A stretch of DNA of 64,000 nucleotides. Source: JAWVFM01 sp963823245 (GTDB lineage Bacteria; Actinomycetota; Thermoleophilia; Solirubrobacterales; 70-9). The translations under genes were made by a program, and so were the position numbers. Below are positions 26,905 to 35,085 of this stretch, piece by piece (positions within the stretch are counted from its first letter, which is position 1; each line of letters starts with the position of its first letter). Under the pieces are notes generated by a model. It was not told the origin of the DNA. It worked only from the letters and a program-made list of their open reading frames with translations, and made no database searches. The stretch is from contig CAWGKQ010000004.1 in NCBI GenBank assembly GCA_963823245.1, positions 1 through 64,000 on the forward strand, written 5' to 3'.

Positions 26905-27438
26905 ATGAGCCGCATCGGTAGAAAGCCAATCCCGATTCCCGACGGCGTCGACGTCGAGATCGCCCCTGGGCGCGTCGCCGTCAAGGGCCCGAAGGGCGAG
27001 CTCGCCGAGACCGTGAGCCCCGACATGAGCGTGTCGCTCGACGACGGGGTCCTCACCGTCGCGCGTCCCACCGACCGCGGCCAGCATCGCGCGCTGCACG
27101 GCCTGACCCGCTCGCTCGTCGCCAACATGGTCGAGGGAGTCACCAACGGCTTCGAGCGCCAGCTCGAGATCCAGGGCGTCGGCTACCGCGCGCGCCTCTC
27201 CGGCCGCAACGTCGAGCTCTCGGTCGGCTACTCGCACACCGTCACGGTCGAGGCGCCCGACGGCATCGAGTTCGAGGTGCCGCAGCCCACGCAGATCATC
27301 GTCCGCGGAATCGACAAGCAGCTCGTGGGTGAGATGGCCGCGCGCATCCGCCGCGTCCGCCCGCCTGAGCCCTACAAGGGCAAGGGGATCCGCTACGCGG
27401 GCGAGCAGGTTCGCCGGAAGGCGGGCAAGCGCGCATGA
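26905..27438 (+). CDS. rplF: 50S ribosomal protein L6
   Basis: A 177-residue two-domain L6 near the factor-binding site. MSRIGRKPIPIPDGVDVEI at the start and PEPYKGKGIRYAGEQVRRKAGK at the end are canonical. It overlaps rplR by 4 bp. Confidence 0.97.
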   Translation: MSRIGRKPIPIPDGVDVEIAPGRVAVKGPKGELAETVSPDMSVSLDDGVLTVARPTDRGQHRALHGLTRSLVANMVEGVTNGFERQLEIQGVGYRARLSGRNVELSVGYSHTVTVEAPDGIEFEVPQPTQIIVRGIDKQLVGEMAARIRRVRPPEPYKGKGIRYAGEQVRRKAGKRA

Positions 27439-27788
27439 CCGTCAAGACGAAGCCACAGGCACGCCTTCGGCGCCGCCGCCGGGTGCGCGCGAAGATTCGC
27501 GGCAGCGCCGAGCGGCCCCGTCTCTCGGTCTTTCGATCCAACCGCGGCATCTCCGCCCAGCTCATCGACGACAACACGGGCACCACCGTCGCCGCGGTGT
27601 GGTGGACCGAGCCCGAGCTCCGCAAGCTCTCCTCGCTCGACGGCGCCAAGCGCGCGGGCGAGGTCCTCGCCGCGCGGGCGAAGGACGCCGGCGTCTCCGG
27701 CTGCGTCTTCGACCGCGGCGGCTACCGCTACCACGGGCGCGTCCGGGCGCTCGCAGAGGGCGCCCGCGAGGGCGGCCTGTCGTTCTAG
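27435..27788 (+). CDS. rplR: 50S ribosomal protein L18
   Basis: A 117-residue 5S rRNA-binding protein with a basic N-terminus (ARLRRRRRVRAKIRG). RPRLSVFRSNRGISAQLIDD and the terminal YHGRVRALAEGAREGGL are typical. It starts inside the end of rplF. Confidence 0.96.
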   Translation: MTVKTKPQARLRRRRRVRAKIRGSAERPRLSVFRSNRGISAQLIDDNTGTTVAAVWWTEPELRKLSSLDGAKRAGEVLAARAKDAGVSGCVFDRGGYRYHGRVRALAEGAREGGLSF

Positions 27789-27807
27789 AGGGCCGATGCC
27801 ACCCGCT

Positions 27808-27813
27808 ACCGTG
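27808..27813 (+). promoter_or_regulatory. Candidate -10 element (TACCGT) for rpsE
   Basis: TACCGT lies 8 nt before the rpsE ATG in the 33-bp rplR-rpsE gap, which has no Shine-Dalgarno sequence. It may be an internal leaderless promoter in the spc operon. Confidence 0.4.
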
Positions 27814-27821
27814 ATCCGACC

Positions 27822-28433
27822 ATGATCCTCGAGCGTGAAGTAGACACAGTGAGCCCGCAGGGGCTCGACCTGCAGGAGCGGGTGATCGAGATCAACCGCG
27901 TCGCCAAGGTGGTCAAGGGCGGGCGCCGGTTCTCGTTCACGGCGCTCGTCGCCGTGGGCGACGAGGAGTCCGTGGTCGGGATCGGGTACGGCAAGGCACG
28001 GGAGGTCCCACTCGCGATCCAGAAGGCGGTCGAGGACGCGCGCAAGAGCCTGATCCGCGTCCCCAAGTTCGGCCAGACGATCCCGCACCGCATCATCGGA
28101 CGCTACGGCGCCGGTCACGTCGTGCTTCGTCCGGCGAGCCCCGGCACCGGCGTCATCGCCGGCGGCGGGGTGCGCGCCGTGCTCGAGCTCGGCGGCATCC
28201 GCGACGTGCTCTCGAAGAGCATCGGCACCCAGAACCCGATCAACCTCGTCAAGGCGACGATGCAGGGCCTGATCGAGCTGCGCCGCCCCGAGGACGTCGC
28301 CAAGCTCCGAGGCCTCTCGGTGAAGCAGGTGCTGGGCATCCCTGAGGATGGCGGGAAAGCCGCGGAGGAGGCGCCGGCGGAGGAGGTGCCCACGCCGGTC
28401 GTCGTCGACGCTCCAGAGGCGCCCGATGCCTGA
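27822..28433 (+). CDS. rpsE: 30S ribosomal protein S5
   Basis: A 203-residue S5, a fidelity protein with mRNA helicase activity. Core motifs are LQERVIEINRVAKVVKGGRR, GIGYGKAREVPLAIQKA and GGVRAVLELGGIRDVLSKS. About 25 extra acidic Ala/Pro/Glu residues extend the C-terminus. The end overlaps rpmD by 8 bp. Confidence 0.96.
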   Translation: MILEREVDTVSPQGLDLQERVIEINRVAKVVKGGRRFSFTALVAVGDEESVVGIGYGKAREVPLAIQKAVEDARKSLIRVPKFGQTIPHRIIGRYGAGHVVLRPASPGTGVIAGGGVRAVLELGGIRDVLSKSIGTQNPINLVKATMQGLIELRRPEDVAKLRGLSVKQVLGIPEDGGKAAEEAPAEEVPTPVVVDAPEAPDA

Positions 28434-28605
28434 GGTGACGATCAAGCAGGTCCGGTCGTCGGCGCGCTCGAACCGCAAGCAGCTTGACACCCTTCGCTCG
28501 CTCCGGCTGGGCAAGATCGGGCGCGAGGTGAAGATGGACGCGAGCCCGCAGCTCGACGGCATGCTTCGCGTCGTCGGTCATCTCGTGGAGGTCGAGAAGC
28601 CGTGA
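28426..28605 (+). CDS. rpmD: 50S ribosomal protein L30
   Basis: A 59-residue L30. VTIKQVRSSARSNRKQLDTL and LRSLRLGKIGREV match the short bacterial family. The ATG lies in the rpsE tail, and the stop region overlaps rplO by 4 bp. Confidence 0.94.
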   Translation: MPEVTIKQVRSSARSNRKQLDTLRSLRLGKIGREVKMDASPQLDGMLRVVGHLVEVEKP

Positions 28606-29114
28606 GCCCGCTCTCGCCCGAGGAGATCGGGCTCCACAGCCTGGCGCCGAAGCCCGGATCCAGGAAGACGGCCAAGCGCATCGGCCGCGGTGGCGGCTCG
28701 GGCCACGGCAAGACGTCCGGCCGCGGGCACAAGGGGGCCGGGGCGCGCTCCGGGTCGAAGCGAAAGGCCGGGTACGAGGGCGGCCAGAACCCGATCCACA
28801 TGCGCCGGCGCAAGCTGCGTGGCCCGAACAAGAAGATGTCGATGCCGTTCGAGCCGTTCCGTACCCGAACGCAGCCGGTGAACGTCGCCGATCTCGAGCA
28901 GCGCTTCGACGCGGGCGCCGAGGTGACGCCCGACTCGCTGCGGGAGGCCGGCCTCGCCACGCGGCGCCATCCGGTCAAGCTGCTCGGACGGGGCGAGCTC
29001 ACCAAGAAGCTCACCGTTCGCGTGCACGCATACAGCGCCACGGCCCGCGAGAAGGTGGAGGGGGCCGGCGGGAGCTGCGAGGCCCTCGATCCCAAGGCGG
29101 GTGAGGGCCCATGA
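28602..29114 (+). CDS. rplO: 50S ribosomal protein L15
   Basis: A 170-residue late-assembly protein. The Gly-rich basic stretch RIGRGGGSGHGKTSGRGHKG (residues 26-45) is the hallmark, followed by GYEGGQNPIHMRRRKL. The GTG start overlaps the rpmD stop, and the end overlaps secY by 4 bp. Confidence 0.96.
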   Translation: MSPLSPEEIGLHSLAPKPGSRKTAKRIGRGGGSGHGKTSGRGHKGAGARSGSKRKAGYEGGQNPIHMRRRKLRGPNKKMSMPFEPFRTRTQPVNVADLEQRFDAGAEVTPDSLREAGLATRRHPVKLLGRGELTKKLTVRVHAYSATAREKVEGAGGSCEALDPKAGEGP

Positions 29115-30388
29115 CGATGATGGAGACGCTCAGGAACTCCCTGCGGGTTCCCGAGATCCGCCGGAAGCTCGCCTTCACCGCGGCGATGCTCCTGCTCTAC
29201 CGGCTCGGCGCCTACATCCCGGCACCGGGGGTCAACATCGACGCCGTCAAGACGATCGAGTCGAACTTCTCCGGCAACAACGTCCTCGGCTTCCTCAACC
29301 TCTTCTCCGGCGGCAGCCTCTCGCGCCTCTCCCTGTTCGCGCTGGGGATCATGCCCTACATCACGGCCTCGATCATCCTGCAGCTGATGACCGTGGTCGT
29401 GCCCTCGCTCGAGCGGTTGCAGAAGGAGGGCGAGGTCGGCCAGCAGAAGATCACGCAGTACACGCGCTACCTCGCGGTGGCCCTGGCCTTCGCCCAGTCG
29501 CTGGGCTACGTGTTCCTCTTCCAGTCGTTCCAGACCTCGGCCGGCTCGAGCGTGGTCGGCACGCTCACCTTCGGCAAGGTCTTCCTGATCGTGACGTCAC
29601 TGACCGCGGGGACCACGCTGCTGATGTGGTTCGGCGAGCTGATAACCCAGCGTGGTGTCGGCAACGGCATCTCGCTGATGATCTTCGCCTCCATCGCCTC
29701 GCGGATCCCCGAGGGGATCACCAAGTGGTGGACGAACCCGGACCAGGTGTTCGTCGTGATGATGCCCTTCATCGCCCTCGCGGTGATCGTCGGCATCGTC
29801 TTCGTCCAGGAGGGACAGCGCCGGATTCCGGTGCAGTACGCCAAGCGCGTCGTGGGCCGGAAGATGACCACCGGCGGCTCCACCTACCTGCCTCTGCGGG
29901 TCAACATGGCCGGCGTCATCCCGGTCATCTTCGCGGCCTCGATCATGGCCTTCCCGCCGACAATCGGGCAGCTCCTGAACACGCCGGCGGCGCTCGACTT
30001 CGCCGCGTTCTTCAGCCCGGGGAGCTGGGCCTACGTGGCCGGCGAGGTCTTCTTCATCATCATCTTCACCTACTTCTACACCGCGGTCACCTTCAACCCG
30101 GTCGACCAGGCCGACAACCTGAAGAAGTACGGAGGCTTCATCCCCGGGGTGAGACCCGGGCGACCTACCGCCGAATACCTGGACCGGATCCTGTCCAGGC
30201 TCACGTTCCCAGGGGCGCTATTCCTAGGCGCGGTCGCCGCGCTGCCGACGATTCTCATCAGCCAGACGTCGGCCAACTTCTTCTTCGGCGGCACATCCAT
30301 CCTGATCGTGATCGGGGTGGCGCTCGACACCGTCAAGCAACTTGAAGCTCAGCTCATGATGAGGAACTACGAGGGCTTCCTGAAGTAG
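29111..30388 (+). CDS. secY: Preprotein translocase subunit SecY
   Basis: A 425-residue, ten-helix channel of the Sec translocon, the partner of the SecE at 193. NSLRVPEIRRKLAFTAAMLL opens helix 1, a plug-like segment GSLSRLSLFALGIMPYITAS follows, and EGFLK ends it. It closes the spc operon, as is usual. No frame defects and no signs of transfer. Confidence 0.97.
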   Translation: MTMMETLRNSLRVPEIRRKLAFTAAMLLLYRLGAYIPAPGVNIDAVKTIESNFSGNNVLGFLNLFSGGSLSRLSLFALGIMPYITASIILQLMTVVVPSLERLQKEGEVGQQKITQYTRYLAVALAFAQSLGYVFLFQSFQTSAGSSVVGTLTFGKVFLIVTSLTAGTTLLMWFGELITQRGVGNGISLMIFASIASRIPEGITKWWTNPDQVFVVMMPFIALAVIVGIVFVQEGQRRIPVQYAKRVVGRKMTTGGSTYLPLRVNMAGVIPVIFAASIMAFPPTIGQLLNTPAALDFAAFFSPGSWAYVAGEVFFIIIFTYFYTAVTFNPVDQADNLKKYGGFIPGVRPGRPTAEYLDRILSRLTFPGALFLGAVAALPTILISQTSANFFFGGTSILIVIGVALDTVKQLEAQLMMRNYEGFLK

Positions 30389-30587
30389 ATAGCCCGTTTG
30401 CCCGGCCGGCGGGTTGGCTGGGCGGGTTTGCCGCGCATAGCGCGGTCAAGTCGACCAGGCGCCATGTTTCGTCACACGTTTCGACGCCCGATGCGAGTTG
30501 TTGCCGCTATACGACTACAAGTCGCATCGCCGACGGGGGCCTGTCACGAAAGGCGCGCGAAGGGCCGCTCCGTCGCTGCTCCGTCAC

Positions 30588-30593
30588 TAGGCT
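30588..30593 (+). promoter_or_regulatory. Candidate -10 element (TAGGCT) for adk
   Basis: TAGGCT lies 7 nt before the adk ATG, with no ribosome binding site between. The 212-bp secY-adk gap is otherwise without a recognisable gene or terminator T-run. Confidence 0.45.
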
Positions 30594-30600
30594 GTCCCGG

Positions 30601-31272
30601 ATGTCCGAGCTGAATCTCGTCCTTCTAGGCCCGCCGGGCTCCGGGAAGGGAACCCAGGGGGAGCGCCTCCAGGAGGACTTCGAGCTTCCCTACTACGCCA
30701 CCGGGGACATCCTGCGGGCCGCCGTCCGAGACGGCACCGAGCTCGGGCGGACGGCGAAGGAATACATGGACCGCGGGGACCTCGTTCCCGACGACGTGAT
30801 CGTCGGCGTGATCGCCGAGCGGCTGGCGCTCCGCGAGGCCGAGGACGGGTTCATCCTCGACGGCTTCCCGCGCACGACCGGCCAGGCCGAGGCGCTCGAC
30901 GCCGAGCTCGCGAGGATGGGACGGTCGCTGACGGCGACGATCTTCATCGACGTGCCCGACGAGGAGGTGGTCCGGCGGCTCGGCGGCCGGCGAACGTGCC
31001 CCAACGGCCACATCTTCCACGTCGAGTTCGATCCCCCCGAGAAGGAGGGTGTGTGCGACGTTTGCGGCGCCGAGCTGGTGGTGCGCGACGACGACAAGCC
31101 CGAGGTGATCCGAAACCGCCTCGAGCGCTACCACGCCGAGACGGAGCCCCTGGTCGCCTACTACGACGAGCGGGGCATCCTCCACCGGATCGACGGGGCG
31201 GCTCCGCCCGACGAGGTGGCGGAGGGCATCCGCGCGGTGTTGGCGACCGTGCGAATGGAGGAGGAGGCATAG
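30601..31272 (+). CDS. adk: Adenylate kinase
   Basis: A 223-residue enzyme that equilibrates ATP + AMP with two ADP. The P-loop GPPGSGKGTQ (residues 9-18), the AMP-binding DGFPRTTGQAEAL and a long LID are visible. The LID carries TCPNGH and CDVCG, a Cys/His set that probably binds zinc. The distance to secY and its own -10 suggest an independent transcript with map downstream. Confidence 0.96.
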   Translation: MSELNLVLLGPPGSGKGTQGERLQEDFELPYYATGDILRAAVRDGTELGRTAKEYMDRGDLVPDDVIVGVIAERLALREAEDGFILDGFPRTTGQAEALDAELARMGRSLTATIFIDVPDEEVVRRLGGRRTCPNGHIFHVEFDPPEKEGVCDVCGAELVVRDDDKPEVIRNRLERYHAETEPLVAYYDERGILHRIDGAAPPDEVAEGIRAVLATVRMEEEA

Positions 31273-31435
31273 CGGTGACTCCTCCCACGACAGCACGCCT
31301 CACCCGCCTGCAAACCTTTGCCAGCCAGCGTCCTCGCTCGCTCGCATGCCCAGCGGGCACGCCACGCTCGCTGCATCCTTGGCTGACTCGGTTTTCGCCA
31401 GCTGAGACGCACTGCCGCGGAAGGAGGCACCGCTG

Positions 31436-32203
31436 ATGTACCGCGGCGGCATCATCGTCAAGACGCCGGAGCAGATCGAGCACATGGCCGCAGCCGGGGC
31501 GATCCAGGCCCGCTGCCTGAGGATGCTGCGCTCGAAGTGCCGCCCGGGCGTGACGACGGCCGAGCTCGACCAGGCCGCCGAGAGGTTCATCGCCTCCCAG
31601 AGCGCCGAGCCCTCCTTCCTCGGCTATCGCGGCTTTCCCGGATCGATCTGCGCGTCCCCGAACTCGATGGTCGTGCACGGCATCCCGGGGCCCTATGAGC
31701 TCAAGCGAGGTGACGTCATCTCCCTCGACGTCGGCGTGACGAAGGACGGCTGGGTGGCCGACGCGGCGATCACGGTCGCCCTCGAGCCGGTCTCGCCGGA
31801 GGCCAGGGAGCTCCTCGAGGTGACCGAGCGGGCGCTCCACGCCGGCGTAGCGCAGGCGCGGCCCGGCAACCACCTGGGCAATGTCTCGGCGGCGATCCAG
31901 CGGACCGTGGAGGCCGACGGCCTCTCGATCATCCGCAGCCTGGTCGGCCACGGCGTCGGCCGCGCTATGCACGAGGACCCGCAGATCCCGAACTTCGGGG
32001 AGCCCGGTCGGGGCCCGGTGCTCGAGGCGGGAATGGTCTTGGCGATCGAGCCGATGGTCAACGCCGGCGGCGCTGGAGTCCGCCTGGGCGACGACAACTG
32101 GGCCGTGTACTCCGAGGACGGATCGCTCGCAGCCCACTTCGAGTTCACGGTCGCGGTCACCGAGGACGGACCGCGCATCCTCACGCCCTGGCACCAGGAC
32201 TGA
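31436..32203 (+). CDS. map: Methionine aminopeptidase, type I
   Basis: A 255-residue metalloprotease that removes the initiator Met. The metal ligands are visible in SLDVGVTKDGWVADAAIT (two Asp), GHGVGRAMHEDP (His) and the Glu residues in AIEPMV and HFEFTVAVT. The substrate-pocket loop reads ICASPNSMVVHGIP. AAGGAGGCACC precedes the ATG. The 163-bp gap after adk shows no gene. map is commonly followed by infA, but not here. Confidence 0.96.
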   Translation: MYRGGIIVKTPEQIEHMAAAGAIQARCLRMLRSKCRPGVTTAELDQAAERFIASQSAEPSFLGYRGFPGSICASPNSMVVHGIPGPYELKRGDVISLDVGVTKDGWVADAAITVALEPVSPEARELLEVTERALHAGVAQARPGNHLGNVSAAIQRTVEADGLSIIRSLVGHGVGRAMHEDPQIPNFGEPGRGPVLEAGMVLAIEPMVNAGGAGVRLGDDNWAVYSEDGSLAAHFEFTVAVTEDGPRILTPWHQD

Positions 32204-32323
32204 ATCGGCGCGGAGCTGGCACTGTCGTGCCAGAATCGCGGGCGCCCTGGCCGCCGACCCGGCGCCCTACGGGAAGAACGACGCCGGCGGCTTTCGCAAC
32301 ATCCTCCCAGCGGTAGGCCGGAC

Positions 32324-32764
32324 CTAGCCGCTGCAGCCGGCGCAGAGGCCGCGCACGACCACCTCCGCGCCCTCCGCGGCGAAACCTGCGGCGGCGGCCC
32401 CGCGCATGGCCGGATCGAGTCTGACGTCGGCCTCGAGGTCGGTGACGGCTCCGCAGCGCCGGCAGACGAGGTGGTGATGGACCGCCGGGCCCGCGTCGTA
32501 AAGCGCGGGGCCGCGGCCAGCCGCCACGCGCCGGAGAAGGCCAGCGTCTTCGAGGGCGTCGAGCGCTGAGTAGACGGTGGGGAGCGAGAGGCCCGGAAGC
32601 CGCTCGCCGACCGCGTCCATGACCTCCTCGGCGGTCAGATGCCGTCCGGCCCCGCTGAGAGCCTCAGCGACCATGAGCCTCTGCGCGGTGGCGCGGTACC
32701 CGCTCCTTCGCAGGGCGGTGGCGATCTCGTCGCGACCTGGGGCTATTGCTTGACTCGTGGGCAT
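32324..32764 (-). CDS. Fur-family transcriptional regulator
   Basis: A 146-residue Fur-superfamily repressor. The winged-helix DNA-binding domain (YRATAQRLMVAEAL ... GLSLPTVYSALDALEDAGLL, about residues 22-75) is followed by the metal-binding dimerisation domain with VHHHLVCRRCG and a final CAGC, the two structural-zinc CxxC pairs. The ATG at 32764 was chosen because the longer frame runs into the divergent gene. It is divergent from the VIT transporter. Which metal it senses (iron, zinc, peroxide via iron) cannot be told from the sequence; the neighbour favours iron. Confidence 0.88.
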   Translation of the reverse strand: MPTSQAIAPGRDEIATALRRSGYRATAQRLMVAEALSGAGRHLTAEEVMDAVGERLPGLSLPTVYSALDALEDAGLLRRVAAGRGPALYDAGPAVHHHLVCRRCGAVTDLEADVRLDPAMRGAAAAGFAAEGAEVVVRGLCAGCSG

Positions 32765-32799
32765 ATTCGGGTTCCCTAAGTACTTGTAAGGGATTCCTA

Positions 32800-32827
32800 A
32801 TTCTAACTCATTTGTAATAATCGGCAA
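32800..32827 (-). promoter_or_regulatory. Promoter and candidate operator between fur-like and VIT genes
   Basis: On the minus strand TTGCCG (32827-32822) and TAGAAT (32805-32800) are 16 bp apart and would transcribe the Fur-family gene. An imperfect dyad, TTCTAACTCATTTGTAA (32801-32817), overlaps it within an AT-rich island (32765-32825) that contrasts with the GC-rich surroundings. One bound repressor could block both genes. The dyad is weak, so operator identity is an inference. Confidence 0.45.
32816..32821 (+). promoter_or_regulatory. Candidate -10 element (AATAAT) for the VIT gene
   Basis: AATAAT lies 9 nt before the first ATG of the VIT gene and within the spacer of the divergent fur-like promoter. 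The two promoters overlap. Confidence 0.4.
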
Positions 32828-32830
32828 GCG

Positions 32831-33337
32831 ATGATGATGGTCGATTCCACCCTGGACCGCTGGCGCGGGGCGACCCAGCAGGAGCGCCTGCTCCAGGTCG
32901 TGCAGCCCGGCCTCATCGGGCTCATCGACGGCACCGTCTCGACGCTCGCGCCGATCTTCGCCGCCGCTTACATCTCCGGCTCGCGGGCCGCACTGCTGGT
33001 CGGCCTCGCAGCGGGGCTCGGCGCCGCGATCAGCATGGGCATCTCGGAGGCGCTCTCGGACGACGGCTCGCTGACCGGCCGCGGCAGCTCGATGCAGCGC
33101 GGCCTCATCACCGGCATCGCGACCTTCGTCGGGGGCACCGCGCACGCCCTGCCGTTCCTGATCCCCGACGTCGGCACCGCGCTCGCGGTGGCATACCCGG
33201 TGGTGGCGGCGGAGCTCGTCGTGATCGCCCTCGTGCGCAGGCGCTATCTCGACGTTCCGCTCGCCCATTCGCTCGTCCAGGTGACCCTCGCGGGGTTCCT
33301 GGTGGCGATGGTCGGCGTAGCCGTCGGCCACGCCTGA
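32831..33337 (+). CDS. VIT-domain iron exporter, MbfA-type, lacking the ferritin-like domain
   Basis: A 168-residue membrane protein. GLIGLIDGTVSTLAPIFAAA, MGISEALSDDGSLTGRG and the FVGGTAHALPFLIPDV region closely resemble the C-terminal VIT domain of MbfA (erythrin-vacuolar iron transport family), which exports iron. The N-terminal di-iron erythrin domain of MbfA, normally about 150 residues, is absent; only about 20 cytoplasmic residues precede helix 1. About five hydrophobic segments are visible. Divergence from a Fur-family gene supports metal export. Three ATGs in a row make the exact start uncertain. Confidence 0.8.
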   Translation: MMMVDSTLDRWRGATQQERLLQVVQPGLIGLIDGTVSTLAPIFAAAYISGSRAALLVGLAAGLGAAISMGISEALSDDGSLTGRGSSMQRGLITGIATFVGGTAHALPFLIPDVGTALAVAYPVVAAELVVIALVRRRYLDVPLAHSLVQVTLAGFLVAMVGVAVGHA

Positions 33338-33350
33338 GCCAGAAGGCCAG

Positions 33351-33359
33351 TGCTATCCT
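33351..33359 (+). promoter_or_regulatory. Candidate extended -10 promoter (TGCTATCCT) for the rpmJ-alpha operon
   Basis: TGC followed by TATCCT (33354-33359), the same TGCTAT core as before fusA, lies just after the VIT gene. It would give a leader of about 90 nt before rpmJ. Confidence 0.4.
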
Positions 33360-33387
33360 TCTCGGTCGGCCATTTGGCCTCTTAGTG

Positions 33388-33423
33388 CCCGCTGATCCGA
33401 TTCATGGGGCCGGCGGGTTTTCT
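33388..33423 (+). terminator. Terminator-like hairpin in the rpmJ leader
   Basis: CCCGC (33388-33392) can pair with GCGGG (33413-33417), followed by TTTTCTTT. It could end VIT transcription or attenuate the alpha operon; because it lies downstream of the candidate rpmJ promoter, attenuation is possible. The loop is long (20 nt), so the structure is moderate. Confidence 0.45.
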
Positions 33424-33457
33424 TTCGATCGATTGGATACGTTGCCAGCGAGAGGCG

Positions 33458-33571
33458 ATGAAGGTACGAGCGTCCGTGAAACCGATGTGCGAGCGCTGCC
33501 GGATCATCCGGCGGCGCGGCCGTGTGCTCGTGATCTGCACGAACCCCCGGCACAAGCAGAGGCAGGGCTGA
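33458..33571 (+). CDS. rpmJ: 50S ribosomal protein L36
   Basis: A 37-residue protein, too short for many ORF finders. It starts MKVRASVKPMCERCRII; CERC, a later Cys and a His (ICTNPRHK) form the zinc site. The ATG follows GAGAGGCG. It begins the alpha operon, 5 nt before rpsM. infA, usually just upstream, is not present. Confidence 0.95.
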   Translation: MKVRASVKPMCERCRIIRRRGRVLVICTNPRHKQRQG

Positions 33572-33576
33572 GCTAG

Positions 33577-33960
33577 ATGGCGCGCATCGCCGGAATCAAC
33601 GTGCCCCTCAACAAGCGGGTCGAGGTCGGCCTCACCTACGTCCACGGGATCGGCCGCTCGACCGCGAGCGACATCCTGAAGAAGGTCGGTGTCGACCCCG
33701 ACACGTACGTCAAGGACCTCACCGACGACGAGGTCGTGAAGCTTCGCGAAGCCGTCGAGTCGCAGGAGGTCGAGGGCGACCTGCGCCGCGAGCGGTCCCA
33801 GAACATCAAGCGCCTCTCGGAGATCGGCGCCTACCGCGGCAACCGCCATCGCCGCGGGATGCCGACCCGCGGGCAGCGGACCAAGACCAACGCGCGGACC
33901 CGCAAGGGCCCCCGGAAGATGAGCGTCGCCGGCAAGCGCAAGGCGCCGGGCCCGAGGTGA
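33577..33960 (+). CDS. rpsM: 30S ribosomal protein S13
   Basis: A 127-residue head protein. MARIAGINVPLNKRVEVGLT, the helix-hairpin-helix YVHGIGRSTASDIL and the basic tail RGQRTKTNARTRKGPRK are canonical. It follows rpmJ directly. Confidence 0.97.
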   Translation: MARIAGINVPLNKRVEVGLTYVHGIGRSTASDILKKVGVDPDTYVKDLTDDEVVKLREAVESQEVEGDLRRERSQNIKRLSEIGAYRGNRHRRGMPTRGQRTKTNARTRKGPRKMSVAGKRKAPGPR

Positions 33961-33970
33961 GGAGCGCCTG

Positions 33971-34369
33971 ATGTCGCCGCAGCCGAAACGGGGTGGCCGC
34001 CCCCGCCGCCGGGCCCGTAAGAACGTCCCCTACGGAGTCGCCCACATCAAGACCAGCTTCAACAACACCATCGTCACGATCACCGACACGGACGGCAACG
34101 TCGTCTGCTGGGAGTCGGCCGGCTCCGCGGGCTTCAAGGGCTCGCGCAAGTCGACGCCGTTCGCCGCGCAGGTGACGGCCGACGCCGCCGCCCGCAAGGG
34201 CATGGAGCACGGCCTCGAGCGCGTCGAGGTGCACGCCAAGGGCGCCGGTTCCGGCCGCGACACGGCGATTCGCTCGCTCCAGGCAGCCGGCCTTCAGGTG
34301 ACCACGGTGAAGGACGTGACCCCTCAGGCCCACAACGGCTGCCGCCCCCGGAAGCGGCGGAGGGTCTGA
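33971..34369 (+). CDS. rpsK: 30S ribosomal protein S11
   Basis: A 132-residue platform protein. NVPYGVAHIKTSFNNTIVTI and the terminal KDVTPQAHNGCRPRKRRRV are diagnostic. GAGGAGCGCC gives the ribosome binding site 10 nt after rpsM. Confidence 0.97.
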   Translation: MSPQPKRGGRPRRRARKNVPYGVAHIKTSFNNTIVTITDTDGNVVCWESAGSAGFKGSRKSTPFAAQVTADAAARKGMEHGLERVEVHAKGAGSGRDTAIRSLQAAGLQVTTVKDVTPQAHNGCRPRKRRRV

Positions 34370-34430
34370 TGGTGAGCGACGTAAGGCGCGAAACGAAATT
34401 TGCCCCTCCGGCAAGAGAGAGTTTGTAGCC

Positions 34431-35051
34431 ATGGCTCGCGACACCGGACCGCAGTGCAAGCAGTGCCGCCGCGAAGGGCAGAAGCTGTTCCTCAAGGGCC
34501 AGCGCTGCTTCACCGAGAAGTGCGGCGTCGAGCGGCGCTCCTACCCGCCGGGTGAGCATGGCCGGGGACGTCTTCGCCAGAGCGAGTACCGCACCCAGCT
34601 GCGCGAGAAGCAGAAGGCTCGCCGCTACTACCAGCTGCTCGAGAAGCAGTTCCGCAGCTACTACGACAAGGCTGCCCGCCAGCCGGGCGTCACCGGCGAG
34701 AACCTGCTGCGGCTGCTCGAGAGGCGCCTCGACAACGTGCTCGTCAGGCTCGGGTTCGCGGCCTCGCGCCGCCAGGCCCGCCAGCTCGTGGGCCATGGCC
34801 ACTGGCTCGTCAACGGCCGGCGGGTCGACATCCCGAGCTACCAGGTTCGCCCTGACGACGTCATCTCGATGAAGTCCAGCTCGGGCGCTGAGGACGTCGT
34901 CCGCACCGCCACGGAGCTGACCGCCGCGGTTCCCCCCTGGCTCCAGGCCGACCACGATTCTTTGACCGCCAAGGTGCTGCGGCTGCCCGAGCGCAGCGAG
35001 ATCGCGACGCCGGTCTCAGAGCAGCTCATCGTCGAGCTCTACTCCAAGTAG
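34431..35051 (+). CDS. rpsD: 30S ribosomal protein S4, zinc-binding form
   Basis: A 206-residue primary 16S binder and possible operon regulator. CKQC near residue 9 with later Cys residues (CFTEKCG) marks the zinc-binding form. The S4 RNA-binding domain is LLRLLERRLDNVLVRLGFA ... GHGHWLVNGRRV (about residues 97-135). A 61-bp gap after rpsK holds GAGAGAG and no other feature. Confidence 0.97.
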   Translation: MARDTGPQCKQCRREGQKLFLKGQRCFTEKCGVERRSYPPGEHGRGRLRQSEYRTQLREKQKARRYYQLLEKQFRSYYDKAARQPGVTGENLLRLLERRLDNVLVRLGFAASRRQARQLVGHGHWLVNGRRVDIPSYQVRPDDVISMKSSSGAEDVVRTATELTAAVPPWLQADHDSLTAKVLRLPERSEIATPVSEQLIVELYSK

Positions 35052-35085
35052 CGCCGGCGACCGTTCACCCGAAAGGAAGTACGTG

